A DNA stretch of 64,000 nucleotides, taken from IMG/VR virus record IMGVR_UViG_3300010938_000012, positions 19,448 to 83,447 of that record, one strand, 5' to 3'. Of this stretch, positions 17,709 to 26,009 are shown one piece after another (within the stretch, counting starts at the first letter, position 1; every line of letters begins with the position of its first letter). The notes under the pieces were generated by a model. It searched no databases and had not been told where the DNA came from. It saw nothing but the letters and a program-made list of their open reading frames with translations. The stretch comes from a virus. The position numbers and the translations under genes were made by a program.

Positions 17709-17963
17709 TTAAAGCCCGAATCGGTACTTTTGGTAGAATATCACCTTTGCGTTTTGGCAGGTTTCGATGATCCTATCCAACTCTGCCAACGTGCATTCAA
17801 ACTCCTTTCCTCCGATTAGGAGTTTTCCTGCCCTTGTATCCATCCTCTTTGCTTCGAGGACTGCTTGGGAGATTGAGTTTACTTCAAAATCTATTGACCC
17901 AAAATAGTTTCCAAATTTCTTTACTTTGTTTTGGTCAATCGCGTGCCGATTATTAACGCTCAT
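17709..17963 (-). CDS. Hypothetical small protein
   Basis: 84 residues. Mixed alpha/beta, soluble (KFGNYFGSIDFEVNSISQAV). Followed directly by a strong terminator. Eleven bases separate it from the methyltransferase upstream. Family not recognised. Confidence 0.55.
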   Translation of the reverse strand: MSVNNRHAIDQNKVKKFGNYFGSIDFEVNSISQAVLEAKRMDTRAGKLLIGGKEFECTLAELDRIIETCQNAKVIFYQKYRFGL

Positions 17964-17974
17964 ATAAGATTAGT

Positions 17975-18670
17975 TTAGTTGTAACCGCCAATATGGACAG
18001 TCAACTTGTAAATATCTTGAAGCCTTGTATAATCTACTGTAAACCTTGTGTTGTCGGGCACATTTTGGAACAACTCGCTGAACGGATAATCTAAAAAACC
18101 TTCCATCGAGTCCATATTTGACGCTAATACGAAAATAATCGCTCGTTTTGTGGTGTTTATTGCGTGGTTTAAAGTTTTGTTAAAAACTTCCCACTTATCT
18201 TGTCCGTGGTCTTCGTTCAATGTCCCTATGCAGATTGTGTAGTCTGTAACCAAGTCGGAAGTGAGGTAGTCTTGTTGTATTAGATTCAGGTTTTCATATT
18301 TCTGTTTTCCTGCCAACACCAGACTATCCTTTGCTTCAAATCCCGTGTATGTGGGGATGGGGGATGTGGCAAGTGGTCTTCTGAAAACTAAATGTCCGTA
18401 AAAATCGCCCCTCCCTGCGCCGAGGTCTTTTATTGAATATATGCCTCCCATAGGCAAATCTTCTGCAACCCAGTTGTATATCAACTGTTGCATTTCTGCG
18501 GACGGGTATCCCACAACCTCCGGGTCGTTGACCAGATAGTCTGGTAGTTTTAAATCCAACGTCCCCTCTTCTCTGTCCTGAACAGTTTCCTTCAACCCTT
18601 TGCTTGTATGTTGTGTTGGCGCGTCGTTTGTTGGTGAAGTTTTCTTATTCAGCAGGTCTTCTAATTTCAT
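17975..18670 (-). CDS. Class I SAM-dependent methyltransferase
   Basis: 231 residues. IKDLGAGRGDFYGHL near residue 85 is the glycine-rich SAM loop (motif I), and YTGFEAKDSLV supplies the acidic residue after strand 2. TDYTICIGTLNEDHG fits motif IV, but no DPPY/NPPY is present, so DNA adenine methylation is not indicated. The N terminus MKLEDLLNKKTSPTND is a divergent copy of the MKLK leader found in the tail block. Substrate unknown. Confidence 0.7.
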   Translation of the reverse strand: MKLEDLLNKKTSPTNDAPTQHTSKGLKETVQDREEGTLDLKLPDYLVNDPEVVGYPSAEMQQLIYNWVAEDLPMGGIYSIKDLGAGRGDFYGHLVFRRPLATSPIPTYTGFEAKDSLVLAGKQKYENLNLIQQDYLTSDLVTDYTICIGTLNEDHGQDKWEVFNKTLNHAINTTKRAIIFVLASNMDSMEGFLDYPFSELFQNVPDNTRFTVDYTRLQDIYKLTVHIGGYN

Positions 18671-18875
18671 TCTTTCGCTTGTTTAGTTTTTCGGACAGTT
18701 CTATGAGTATGTGAAAAGGTTTTTCTATGTCCTCGGTTACATTTTCCATCAAGTGCCCCCTTTCAAGATATATGTTGTAGTAAACTACTCCTTTTCTCTT
18801 AAATCTTTTTTGAACTACTCCAACTTCCTTGCGCCCTCTATTGGACACGACGGCTATCATGTTTGCTTTTATCAT
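18645..18875 (-). CDS. Hypothetical small basic protein
   Basis: 76 residues, basic, with beta-strand pattern GVVYYNIYLERGHL. It overlaps the methyltransferase start by about 25 bases, consistent with coupled translation. Family not recognised. Confidence 0.55.
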   Translation of the reverse strand: MIKANMIAVVSNRGRKEVGVVQKRFKRKGVVYYNIYLERGHLMENVTEDIEKPFHILIELSEKLNKRKNEIRRPAE

Positions 18876-18903
18876 TTTGTTATTTTTTGTTATTTTTTTG
18901 TTA

Positions 18904-19839
18904 TTACAGGGAAAGTATTAAATCAATAACGCCGGGCTGGGGGGTTATGTCCCATTTTTCATAATCTCCATACTTGTTTTTTGGTGAAACGTTTGTATGT
19001 GCAAACAGTCCCTTTGCTTTTCCGGACACAATGTTCGGGTCATAGTCAAAAGCGGCAAATGGGCCTGTCTTTTTTATTCGTTCTTTCAACCCTTGAGTGA
19101 TGTCTATTCCGGTTTCCGTTGAGATTTTTACAATTAAAAACTTCAAAGAATTTAACTGGGATTCCGTGTATTTGTGGAAGTATCTAAATCCCCTAAACTC
19201 TTTGCCCAAGTCGCAAACCTCGGAAGGGTTTACGATCGGGCCTTTGCCCGGAACGATTTTACCTTTTGAGTCAAGGCTAACGTAAGTCTTGAAATCGTTG
19301 CCATCTTTTAAAAGCCACCCAAAGTTGCAGACCTCTATACCTATGCTTGCCCTGTGAACAACCGTATTTCCAATGCCCAAGTGCCAGCCATAATTTTTAT
19401 GGCTGGGGTAGCATTGGACAATCTTACCGTCATGTTTTGAATCCAATGTTTGAAGGTGCCTGCCGCCTATGACATATTGTGCGCCCACTTTTCCCCTTGT
19501 GTCTGACTCCCACGAATCGACCACAGCAAAAGGATTGTTCCACCCGGCTGTGTGGTGTAAAAACAACCACTCTTTCTTTTCACCTGTCGTATAATATTCG
19601 TCAGGTTTTAATAAGTATTTGCTTATTGTATGAGATACTTCGCTTAAATCGGTAGTGATTAGCCCTTCTTTGCTGTTTTTAAATAACAGTTCTTTCGTAG
19701 CGTTATCAACTGCCCCTGTAACCGGTATCTTGTTCTTCTGCTGGAAGTTTCTTATAGCCGCTTCCGTAAACTCGTCATACTCTCCAGTTAGCGGTACGTT
19801 CAACGCTTGCTGAACTTCTTTTGTTTCTGCCGTTGTCAT
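18904..19839 (-). CDS. Endolysin: N-acetylmuramoyl-L-alanine amidase with PG-binding domain
   Basis: 311 residues from ATG 19839, chosen for the AAGGAG 8 nt upstream. Residues 1-60 form a peptidoglycan-binding type 1 domain (VQQALNVPLTGEYDEFTEAA). Residues 85-260 form an amidase_2 domain with zinc ligands H in WLFLHHTAGW and in GLFAHTNVSP, and IGIEVCNFG. It cleaves between MurNAc and the stem peptide during lysis. No signal peptide, so export needs a holin, which I did not identify. Confidence 0.85.
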   Translation of the reverse strand: MTTAETKEVQQALNVPLTGEYDEFTEAAIRNFQQKNKIPVTGAVDNATKELLFKNSKEGLITTDLSEVSHTISKYLLKPDEYYTTGEKKEWLFLHHTAGWNNPFAVVDSWESDTRGKVGAQYVIGGRHLQTLDSKHDGKIVQCYPSHKNYGWHLGIGNTVVHRASIGIEVCNFGWLLKDGNDFKTYVSLDSKGKIVPGKGPIVNPSEVCDLGKEFRGFRYFHKYTESQLNSLKFLIVKISTETGIDITQGLKERIKKTGPFAAFDYDPNIVSGKAKGLFAHTNVSPKNKYGDYEKWDITPQPGVIDLILSL

Positions 19840-19849
19840 CCATATCTCC

Positions 19850-20530
19850 TTATACAAGATATTTTATATTTCTAACCTTGAAAGCCTGTTTGCTTATGTT
19901 GTTAGTCGGTTTAAGGACACCTTCAAACACAAAAGGGACGCTTTTTTTGCTTCTCATCTGTGAATACGCTTGCGATACTTTCCCTATCGTAAGGCTGTTT
20001 CCTATCTTGTCCATACTTCCATCTTTGTATACAAGGTATATGCCCGGTTGTGGGTCTTTTGTGTCGTCTTCTTTTGCTCCGCCAGCAAATGTAAACCCTT
20101 TGCTGTTGAATTTGACATCATCAGAAACGAGACCGACTAAAACAGCGTCTTGGTTGAACTTCCGACCTATGTCGCCGCAAAAGCCTATAAAATCTCTCTT
20201 TGACATATCCTCTGGCCTTGTGAACAATACTGATTCCTCCACAGAGTCTTGCAAAGTTTCCGGGTCTGCATCTTTATATTCTACTCCGTCAGGCGCTTCC
20301 TGCCAGTGCCCGATCAAAGAGTACCCTCCCATCTTTTTTGAGGCAAGGGTAGAATTAAGTTCTTTGTTTAACTGTCTATTTTGTTGCAAGGTGTTTCCAT
20401 ATCTGAAACCGGTGGCTATGCAAAAGTCTCTTTTACTTGCCATGTTTAAAAGCCTTGACAAACTGGCCTCACATATAGCCCCTATCCTGCCTGTCGTAAT
20501 TTCTTGATAAACGTCTTTTAGTCTTAACAT
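19850..20530 (-). CDS. Hypothetical protein
   Basis: 226 residues. Contains SKRDFCIATGFRYGNTLQQN and MGGYSLIGHWQEAPDGVEY, a pattern of a conserved phage protein family of unknown function. An alternating beta pattern in the C-terminal half. CGGAGAG precedes the ATG. Located upstream of the endolysin. Confidence 0.6.
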   Translation of the reverse strand: MLRLKDVYQEITTGRIGAICEASLSRLLNMASKRDFCIATGFRYGNTLQQNRQLNKELNSTLASKKMGGYSLIGHWQEAPDGVEYKDADPETLQDSVEESVLFTRPEDMSKRDFIGFCGDIGRKFNQDAVLVGLVSDDVKFNSKGFTFAGGAKEDDTKDPQPGIYLVYKDGSMDKIGNSLTIGKVSQAYSQMRSKKSVPFVFEGVLKPTNNISKQAFKVRNIKYLV

Positions 20531-20570
20531 AATCTCTCCGTATTTTTATATAAATATCTGTAAAAAATAA

Positions 20571-21068
20571 TTAAGGAAGCGCTTGTAGCAGCGCGCCGCT
20601 CCAAGGAGAAACAACTCCGGGAACAACGCTCGAAACATATTGACCTGTCAAAGTCATAATATGGGTTCTGAAACAAGTTACCATCATGTTTAGCATGATG
20701 TTGAAATCAAGGTTCTGAACCACGGGTACGCCTACCCATGTGCCCGGACTTAGCACTGTCACGACCCCAGTAGGCCCGGTGATGACAATCCCTGTCCAAT
20801 ACGAGAGTATGAAAGGCCCAATTTGATTCAGTATGTGCACTTCGCTTTGAGACGCAAGGTTGGCGTTACATTGTGCCAGTATCTGTTGATTCAGTATGGG
20901 AAACTTGGGAGCGTTGTTAATTATAGTGCCGCCCGCTGTCATGGTGTCAAAATGTAACGATACGGCCTGATGGTAGGCATCAGAGATAGTCTGGGCAAAC
21001 TGTGGCACTGATATGTGCTGTTGCCCAGTTAATACCATACATTTTGTCTTAAACAGACTCCAAGACAT
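20571..21068 (-). CDS. Hypothetical protein, possibly structural
   Basis: 165 residues rich in Val, Thr, Gly and Pro, with YWTGIVITGPTGVVTVLSPG forming likely beta hairpins. No charged C terminus. Composition and place near the structural block suggest a virion protein, but no family is recognised. Confidence 0.55.
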   Translation of the reverse strand: MSWSLFKTKCMVLTGQQHISVPQFAQTISDAYHQAVSLHFDTMTAGGTIINNAPKFPILNQQILAQCNANLASQSEVHILNQIGPFILSYWTGIVITGPTGVVTVLSPGTWVGVPVVQNLDFNIMLNMMVTCFRTHIMTLTGQYVSSVVPGVVSPWSGALLQALP

Positions 21069-21122
21069 TATTTATTCCCTCGGATAAACCGCTTGGTTTT
21101 GGTATTTTTACTTTTGTCGTTG

Positions 21123-21809
21123 TTAAAAGTCTTTGCGGTTAGGGTCTGCCACAGAAATTACGTCAAGTTTAATTTCGTGAGTTAGCGTTTCGTTTAGGTG
21201 TACCCCTCCCTTTATGAACATTTGACCCGAATACTCACAGTTTGTGCATTGGGCGTTTTGTGTAACCTCTGCTTGGTCTTTAAGTACGCAGTTGTCTATT
21301 ATAGACTCTTTGTTTACACGAGAGCCGTGAAACATTTTAGAGTTCGTTACTGTCGATTTTCCATTTACGCGCGCTGCGTTATGGAGATATGAGCTGTTTA
21401 CGACCGAAAAGCCAGATACGTCAACATTATCTCCGACAAAGCTGTCCCTGACAATTGAAGAGCCAAAAACCCTTGCCCGTCCGGCAACGGTAGAGTTTGT
21501 TACAGTAGCATTGTCACACACCTTTGCGCCCTCAAGAACAACCGAGTCGTGCAGCACTGCGTTCTCAAACACGTGCGCTGTGTTGAATACCCAACTATTG
21601 TCATCTTGAGGAAGGTTCGCCTCTGATTGAACGAACCCCCCAATCTCCCCTTCCTTTACGATTATCTTCCTGTCCACATATCCGTTCCTCTCCGACCCTT
21701 TTATAACCACCTCGAATGTTTTCAAGGCGTAAATTTTAAATACTTTAACGGGCAACCCTTTTGTTCCCGTAATCTGGCTGTATTCCCCTGTCAGTAGCTT
21801 ATACTTCAT
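21123..21809 (-). CDS. Left-handed beta-helix protein, YdcK-like
   Basis: 228 residues. GEIGGFVQSEANLPQDDNSW is the signature of phage/YdcK-type proteins, followed by 6-residue repeats of left-handed beta-helices (VVLEGAKVCDNATVTNSTVAG). AGGAG lies before the ATG. The function of this family is unknown. Confidence 0.7.
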   Translation of the reverse strand: MKYKLLTGEYSQITGTKGLPVKVFKIYALKTFEVVIKGSERNGYVDRKIIVKEGEIGGFVQSEANLPQDDNSWVFNTAHVFENAVLHDSVVLEGAKVCDNATVTNSTVAGRARVFGSSIVRDSFVGDNVDVSGFSVVNSSYLHNAARVNGKSTVTNSKMFHGSRVNKESIIDNCVLKDQAEVTQNAQCTNCEYSGQMFIKGGVHLNETLTHEIKLDVISVADPNRKDF

Positions 21810-22054
21810 TCACATCTCCTAAATGAGTGTTATTTGTGCCAACACATAAGCCAACTATATGTTGAGCATAGGCACTGTTGACAATATTATCAGCACCGTT
21901 ATGGCTGTTGCTGAATATTTAACTCAAAAATCCCTACTGTTGACCAGCCTACAATCGTCTATGTTTGGGTACGTTTTAACAAGGCAAGTCAACAGCAAGG
22001 ATATGAAAGGTGGCGCAAGGTGCGTCGAGCACATTGTCACCTGTGGTGTGTGCA

Positions 22055-22690
22055 TCACAACCCTCGGCACAGGTGGTCAGCATATCGGCAAGACCTCTGT
22101 ATGTCCGTCCAGTCTTCTGGGTGGACTGGCCGCCCATGTGCGTCTAATTCTGGGTTTCCAAGACATACCATGTCTTCAACAGGTGTCTTTTTGGGCTTAA
22201 CATGGCTGTGCGGTATTTTGCACAAGTGCTGGTATCCAGAGTAGTCTGCCCAGCCCTTGGCCATACCAATCAATTTGTTCGATAGCTCCTTCGGCACTTC
22301 GTTGTAGTCGAACTCAACTATAACGTCCTCTATGTCGAACACTTTGTTTTGAACAAGGTAGTCCGCCAAGGCCATTGTCATCTCACACTCCCTGTGCAGT
22401 TTTTTGAATATTGAGTCGAGTTTCTGGCCTTTGTCTCTGGATGCAGTGCCTTTTATAGAATCTTTGGCGTAAATACAGTGAACACCTCTCCTACCATTAC
22501 AGAATGAGATAACCACAAAGTAGTGTATCGTACCTGCTGTTGCAATGGAGTCACAGCCTATGAAAGCCTTTAAATTGGCGTGCCTTGACTTTATTTCAAG
22601 GCAGTGCTGGACCAAGTCAACAGGTACATTGTTGTGCTTGAATACTTGGTTCTCAACAATAAACTTGTTTTCCATTGCAGAAAATTTCAT
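22055..22690 (-). CDS. RNase H-like protein, YkuK/DUF458-like
   Basis: 211 residues. ANLKAFIGCDSIATAGTIHY followed by FVVISFCNGRRGVHCIYAKD is the first beta-meander of the RNase H-like YkuK family, where the first Asp binds metal; a second acidic strand is VIVEFDYNEVPKE. No SD site. It lies among tRNA-processing genes, so an RNA or DNA-RNA hybrid nuclease role is possible. Confidence 0.7.
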   Translation of the reverse strand: MKFSAMENKFIVENQVFKHNNVPVDLVQHCLEIKSRHANLKAFIGCDSIATAGTIHYFVVISFCNGRRGVHCIYAKDSIKGTASRDKGQKLDSIFKKLHRECEMTMALADYLVQNKVFDIEDVIVEFDYNEVPKELSNKLIGMAKGWADYSGYQHLCKIPHSHVKPKKTPVEDMVCLGNPELDAHGRPVHPEDWTDIQRSCRYADHLCRGL

Positions 22691-22700
22691 GGTTGTCTAA

Positions 22701-23135
22701 TCATGCTTCGTCTTCTTCGTTTTTCTCCTCTGTGATTATGACTGTATTCAATGTTTCGTCGCGCTCAAACTCGTACTGTGGCTCTGTCAACAGGAACTTG
22801 TGTATCCTAGCCATAAGTTTGCGATGGGGCATGTCCACTATTATGCTCTCGCCGCTGGTGAGGAGAATCATGGACATGTTGTTGTTCTCAGGGTACTCCA
22901 TTATCCTGAAAATATCCATTATGTCGTCCCTCTTTACCCACTCCCAGAGTATTACTCCGGGCTTTACGCCCTCGTTTTGGGCGATAATTTCTACTGGCGA
23001 CCCCACTCTGTCCGCTATGTCCCTTATGTTCTTTGGGTACATGCTTTCTTGGTAGGTCGGCAAGTCCAACCACTCGTTGTTTTTCAACCAAATTCCTCCG
23101 TCATTTGTAGATTGATGCGGTATCTTTAGGGACAA
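22701..23135 (-). CDS. Hypothetical acidic protein
   Basis: 144 residues, with the pattern WVKRDDIMDIFRIMEY and an acidic Glu-rich tail (TEEKNEEDEA). No family recognised. Ten bases upstream of the YkuK-like gene. Confidence 0.55.
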   Translation of the reverse strand: MSLKIPHQSTNDGGIWLKNNEWLDLPTYQESMYPKNIRDIADRVGSPVEIIAQNEGVKPGVILWEWVKRDDIMDIFRIMEYPENNNMSMILLTSGESIIVDMPHRKLMARIHKFLLTEPQYEFERDETLNTVIITEEKNEEDEA

Positions 23136-23314
23136 TTATCGACATGACAGTATAATATGCCTTTGTAAAAAGCCTCATTTTCTCGATATAGCCTTTTAGT
23201 ACGCTGAACCTGATACAATGCCGCTCTCAAACACTTCCTTGCTTGGTGGGTGTCCCAAGCCATATACACACGGCATTGGGCAGTGCTAAACGCACGTCCA
23301 AATAACGAATACAA
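23126..23314 (-). CDS. Possible small basic protein
   Basis: 62 residues starting MYSLFGRAF, rich in Arg, Cys and Tyr. It overlaps the next gene by 10 bases, which gives modest support. It could equally be a chance frame in a 300-base intergenic stretch. Confidence 0.3.
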   Translation of the reverse strand: MYSLFGRAFSTAQCRVYMAWDTHQARKCLRAALYQVQRTKRLYRENEAFYKGILYCHVDNCP

Positions 23315-23435
23315 GTGTGCAATGCGCAGTGTTAACGTTGGCTGGCCGTTACACTATTGACTGTTGTTTAGACCCTTCTGGGTCATCACATAGGTTACTT
23401 TGGCAATTTTTTTGATTGCCAAGGCAATCTTCTTC

Positions 23436-23750
23436 TTAATGGTGTTCGTCATCATCATGTCCGTATCTGTCGCTTGGGTCTATGTGAAAATTACCCGCAC
23501 GGGATATAATCACAAACACAGCAGCGAGTATTATAAAAATAAGCCCACACTTACCGTTAAAGTTATTTATGTCTAAGAATTTTTTAGGAAGTTCAAATAC
23601 ACAGAACCCCGCCAACATCATGCAGATGATCGATAAAAGCGGAGAAGAGGTTACAGTGACGTTTTCGTCAACTGCCCTTTGTGCCCTGAACTCTTGGTAA
23701 TCTTCCCAATCTCGGTGGGAAAGGGTTATTTTTTTTCTTGTTCTAAACAT
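23436..23750 (-). CDS. Two-helix membrane protein
   Basis: 104 residues from ATG 23750 (MFRTRKKITLSHRD), 30 nt downstream of a consensus promoter. Membrane helices LLSIICMMLAGFCVFEL and CGLIFIILAAVFVII, and a His/Asp-rich C terminus. Function unknown. Confidence 0.65.
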   Translation of the reverse strand: MFRTRKKITLSHRDWEDYQEFRAQRAVDENVTVTSSPLLSIICMMLAGFCVFELPKKFLDINNFNGKCGLIFIILAAVFVIISRAGNFHIDPSDRYGHDDDEHH

Positions 23751-23780
23751 GATAATTTTGTTTTGCGTTAAAAGGTGGCC

Positions 23781-23813
23781 CAAAGGTACATCAGTAAATA
23801 TCAATTCTCCAAA
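23781..23813 (-). promoter_or_regulatory. Bacteroidota-type promoter
   Basis: Minus strand TACCTTTG (23788-23781) is a perfect -7 box and TTTGG at 23813-23809 the upstream box, 20 nt apart. Drives the 104-aa membrane protein gene. Confidence 0.7.
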
Positions 23814-24252
23814 TTTTTTCGGAGTTTACTTGTTAATATTTTCCCAACGGGTGCATCAGGCTGCTCCAGTGGGCTGTCCCATTTGAACTCGAACCAGTCA
23901 ATTCCAAAGTAATCCGCTAAAAATGAACCAATTGCACCGCTTCTTGATACTCCCATTGTAAAGTGTAGTACCAAAGCCTTAGCACCTTTGTTCGCTTCTA
24001 CGAACTTAATAACAGCATCTGCTGTTGCTTCGTCGAACAGAACAGGCTCTGTTTGTGGGTTGTACCCCCTTCTTCATCGAATCAAAGGTTCAGGACATTG
24101 GGGGCGTATTCCAGTATGTTCGGCACAACCCCCTAAAATTTTATTACGAGGTTCGCGGACGGGTATCGCTGCGCATTGGTCTTTTAGACCTTTAGCACCA
24201 TCAAACATCTCTATAAGGCTGCCCTTGGCATTACTTTAATGTGATTTTTCAT
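23801..24252 (-). pseudogene. Decayed dual-specificity phosphatase-like gene
   Basis: Starts at ATG 24252, overlapping the previous stop as ATGA, but breaks within 15 codons. Pieces in different frames can be joined: IEMFDGAKGLK, PNILEYAPNVLNL-stop-FDEEG, and finally EPVLFDEATADAVIKFVEANKG then LVLHFTMGVSRSGAIGSFLADYF. The last part is the phosphatase P-loop HCxxGxSRS, with the catalytic Cys replaced by Phe. At least two frame breaks and one nonsense codon. Confidence 0.6.
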
Positions 24253-24828
24253 AGGCAGTACAAAATGGTTGATGCGTTCTTCTTTATCTCAATGTTCTCA
24301 GCAAACTCTCCGGCAAGGGAAAGTTGTCGGGTGTCGAACGGTACGGTTATCAGATGTGTGCCGGACTTGGATTCGAGAGTGGCAACCACGTTATTCTCGT
24401 AGCCGGACTGACATTGGTTTATTTTTCCTGTGAGAGCGGCCACGTCCACCTTCTCCAAGTCATCAACGTCAACGACCCAGTACTTTACTCCATTGCCTTG
24501 AACAGAGTCGTGAGCATGGCTCAATATAGATATTGGGTTGCTCGCGCTTGTCTCAAGCCTTTCCAACATGCTCCTAGCGACTTTCCAAGACACGTCCCTG
24601 TCTGACTTTGGGTTCAGGTTTATGTAGCACCTAGCGTTGTACGCTTGGCAGAGAACCTTTATCCCCTCCATGATAAATTCTAGTTTATCCTCAGAAGATA
24701 CAAACCATTCAGCAACCTTTCTGGTAGCACGTTCATGTCCGTCCTTGGAGCGTTGCAGAACCTGAACGTGGTAGGAGCCGAGGTCAAACCTCAACAGTGG
24801 CAGTATCAGGCTTAGGTTGTTTTTCATG
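24249..24828 (-). CDS. Hypothetical protein, possible primase-polymerase-like fold
   Basis: 193 residues from ATG 24828. WVVDVDDLEKVD has the hydrophobic-strand DxD pattern and ESKSGTHLITVPFD resembles the S-x-x-H motif II of archaeo-eukaryotic primase-type enzymes, in the right order about 45 residues apart. A third acidic motif is not obvious and the protein is short, so this is tentative. It overlaps the coiled-coil gene upstream and sits in the CCA enzyme operon. Confidence 0.5.
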
Positions 24829-25025
24829 GTTGTCAATTATTTCGTGCATTTCGCCAAGTAATCTCAGCATGTTGTCCACAGACTCTTCGATTTTATCGGC
24901 CTGTTTCAATCGTTCAAGATTCCCTCCCTCGATGTTGTCGAGCAGGGTGTCCAGTTTGCTTTGCGCGGGGTCTCCCCCATCTGGGACGTTAACTCAGCAA
25001 CGAGCTTTTCAATCTTACTTCTCAT
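24785..25025 (-). CDS. Coiled-coil protein with apparent -1 frame change
   Basis: ATG 25025 overlaps the CCA enzyme stop as ATGA. The frame reads MRSKIEKLVAELTSQMG, then must step back one base at a G5 run (24974-24978) to continue GDPAQSKLDTLLDNIEGG... to TGA 24785. The joined product is an 80-residue, consistently acidic coiled coil, so one of three explanations holds: programmed -1 slippage, a recent mutation, or an indel error. Confidence 0.5.
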
Positions 25026-25765
25026 ACTTTTTGAGCAGTTGGCTTCAACCACAACTTGTCGAAGATGTAGTTGAAGAGTGGCGGGTTCATCTCCCGGAAG
25101 GCATACAGCCTGTCCAGAGTCCTGCTCGTACTGAACCTGAACATCTTGTCCAGTTCTTCCCGGACGCGCTCCGTAGGTACTGTTTCCTTGAACCTCTCAA
25201 CGTCAAGGCCCTCTATCCCAGAAACTATGTCGCTTGAAAGGTTGAACCCTTTCGTGATGGAAAACCTCAACGCCCTAAGAACTCGCAGCGGGTCATCGTT
25301 AAAGGAAGTGGCTGCATCAACAGGGCAAGTAAGCAACCTCCTCCTCAAAGCAGTCTGTCCGTCGAATGGGTCAATGATAGTCCCATCAATGTCACGGGCG
25401 ATTGCGTTTAGAGTGAAGTCTCTACTTCTCAAATCATCTTCCAATGTGCCCAGTTCGATGTTCAGTGGCCGACGAGCGCCTTCTATAAAACCAGACTCCT
25501 TACGAGCCAGCACAAAGTCCGCCACAAGTCCTTGGTGCTGGTGTCCCTTTGGGAATTTTGCCCTGATAGTAAACACATCGGGCGCGCACAAGAACACCTC
25601 GTACCCTTCTCGGACTATTTCTGCACGAAACCAGTTGAATGCAGTTACAGCATCAACGGTAGGGTCATCAGAAGACACGACCACAGTGTAGTCGGTGTCC
25701 TTAGACCTCAAGCCCAACAGCGAGTCCCGCACCGCTCCGCCTACTTCGTACAGTCCGTATGTCAT
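25022..25765 (-). CDS. tRNA nucleotidyltransferase (CCA-adding type)
   Basis: 247 residues. GGAVRDSLLG (residues 9-18) and the DTDYTVV metal-binding motif identify the class II nucleotidyltransferase head. LRSRDFTLNAIA and RVLRALRF are the following neck motifs. It is shorter than bacterial enzymes (about 400), lacking much of the tail domain. It adds or repairs the 3' CCA of tRNAs. None of the phage tRNA genes in this window encodes CCA, so this activity is needed for them (host or phage enzyme). Confidence 0.85.
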   Translation of the reverse strand: MTYGLYEVGGAVRDSLLGLRSKDTDYTVVVSSDDPTVDAVTAFNWFRAEIVREGYEVFLCAPDVFTIRAKFPKGHQHQGLVADFVLARKESGFIEGARRPLNIELGTLEDDLRSRDFTLNAIARDIDGTIIDPFDGQTALRRRLLTCPVDAATSFNDDPLRVLRALRFSITKGFNLSSDIVSGIEGLDVERFKETVPTERVREELDKMFRFSTSRTLDRLYAFREMNPPLFNYIFDKLWLKPTAQKV

Positions 25766-25768
25766 GGC

Positions 25769-25938
25769 CTATCCTTCTTTGAAATCGTTAGAAAACGTGT
25801 AGCCAAGTTCAATTAAGCGAAGGTAGTAGCGAGTTTTACCAAACCCTGACCACACAACAACAACATGTCGTACTTGTATCCGACTTCGTTGAAGGCTATT
25901 TCGTTGACATCGCGCGGTTTGCGGATTTTTAATCTCAT
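25769..25938 (-). pseudogene. Small frameshifted gene
   Basis: ATG 25938 gives MRLKIRKPRDVNEIAFNEVGYKYDM. One base later the sensible continuation is VVVVWSGFGKTRYYLRL...NDFKEG to TAG 25769, in another frame. The join is at a run of GTTGTT repeats. Joined length about 56 residues. Family not recognised; it could be an assembly slip in the repeat. Confidence 0.4.
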
Positions 25939-26009
25939 GCCCCTAACCTCGTATGCTTATTATCCATCAGGGTGGGAAAACTTGTGGCTTAAAACCTGTG
26001 CTATGTGTT

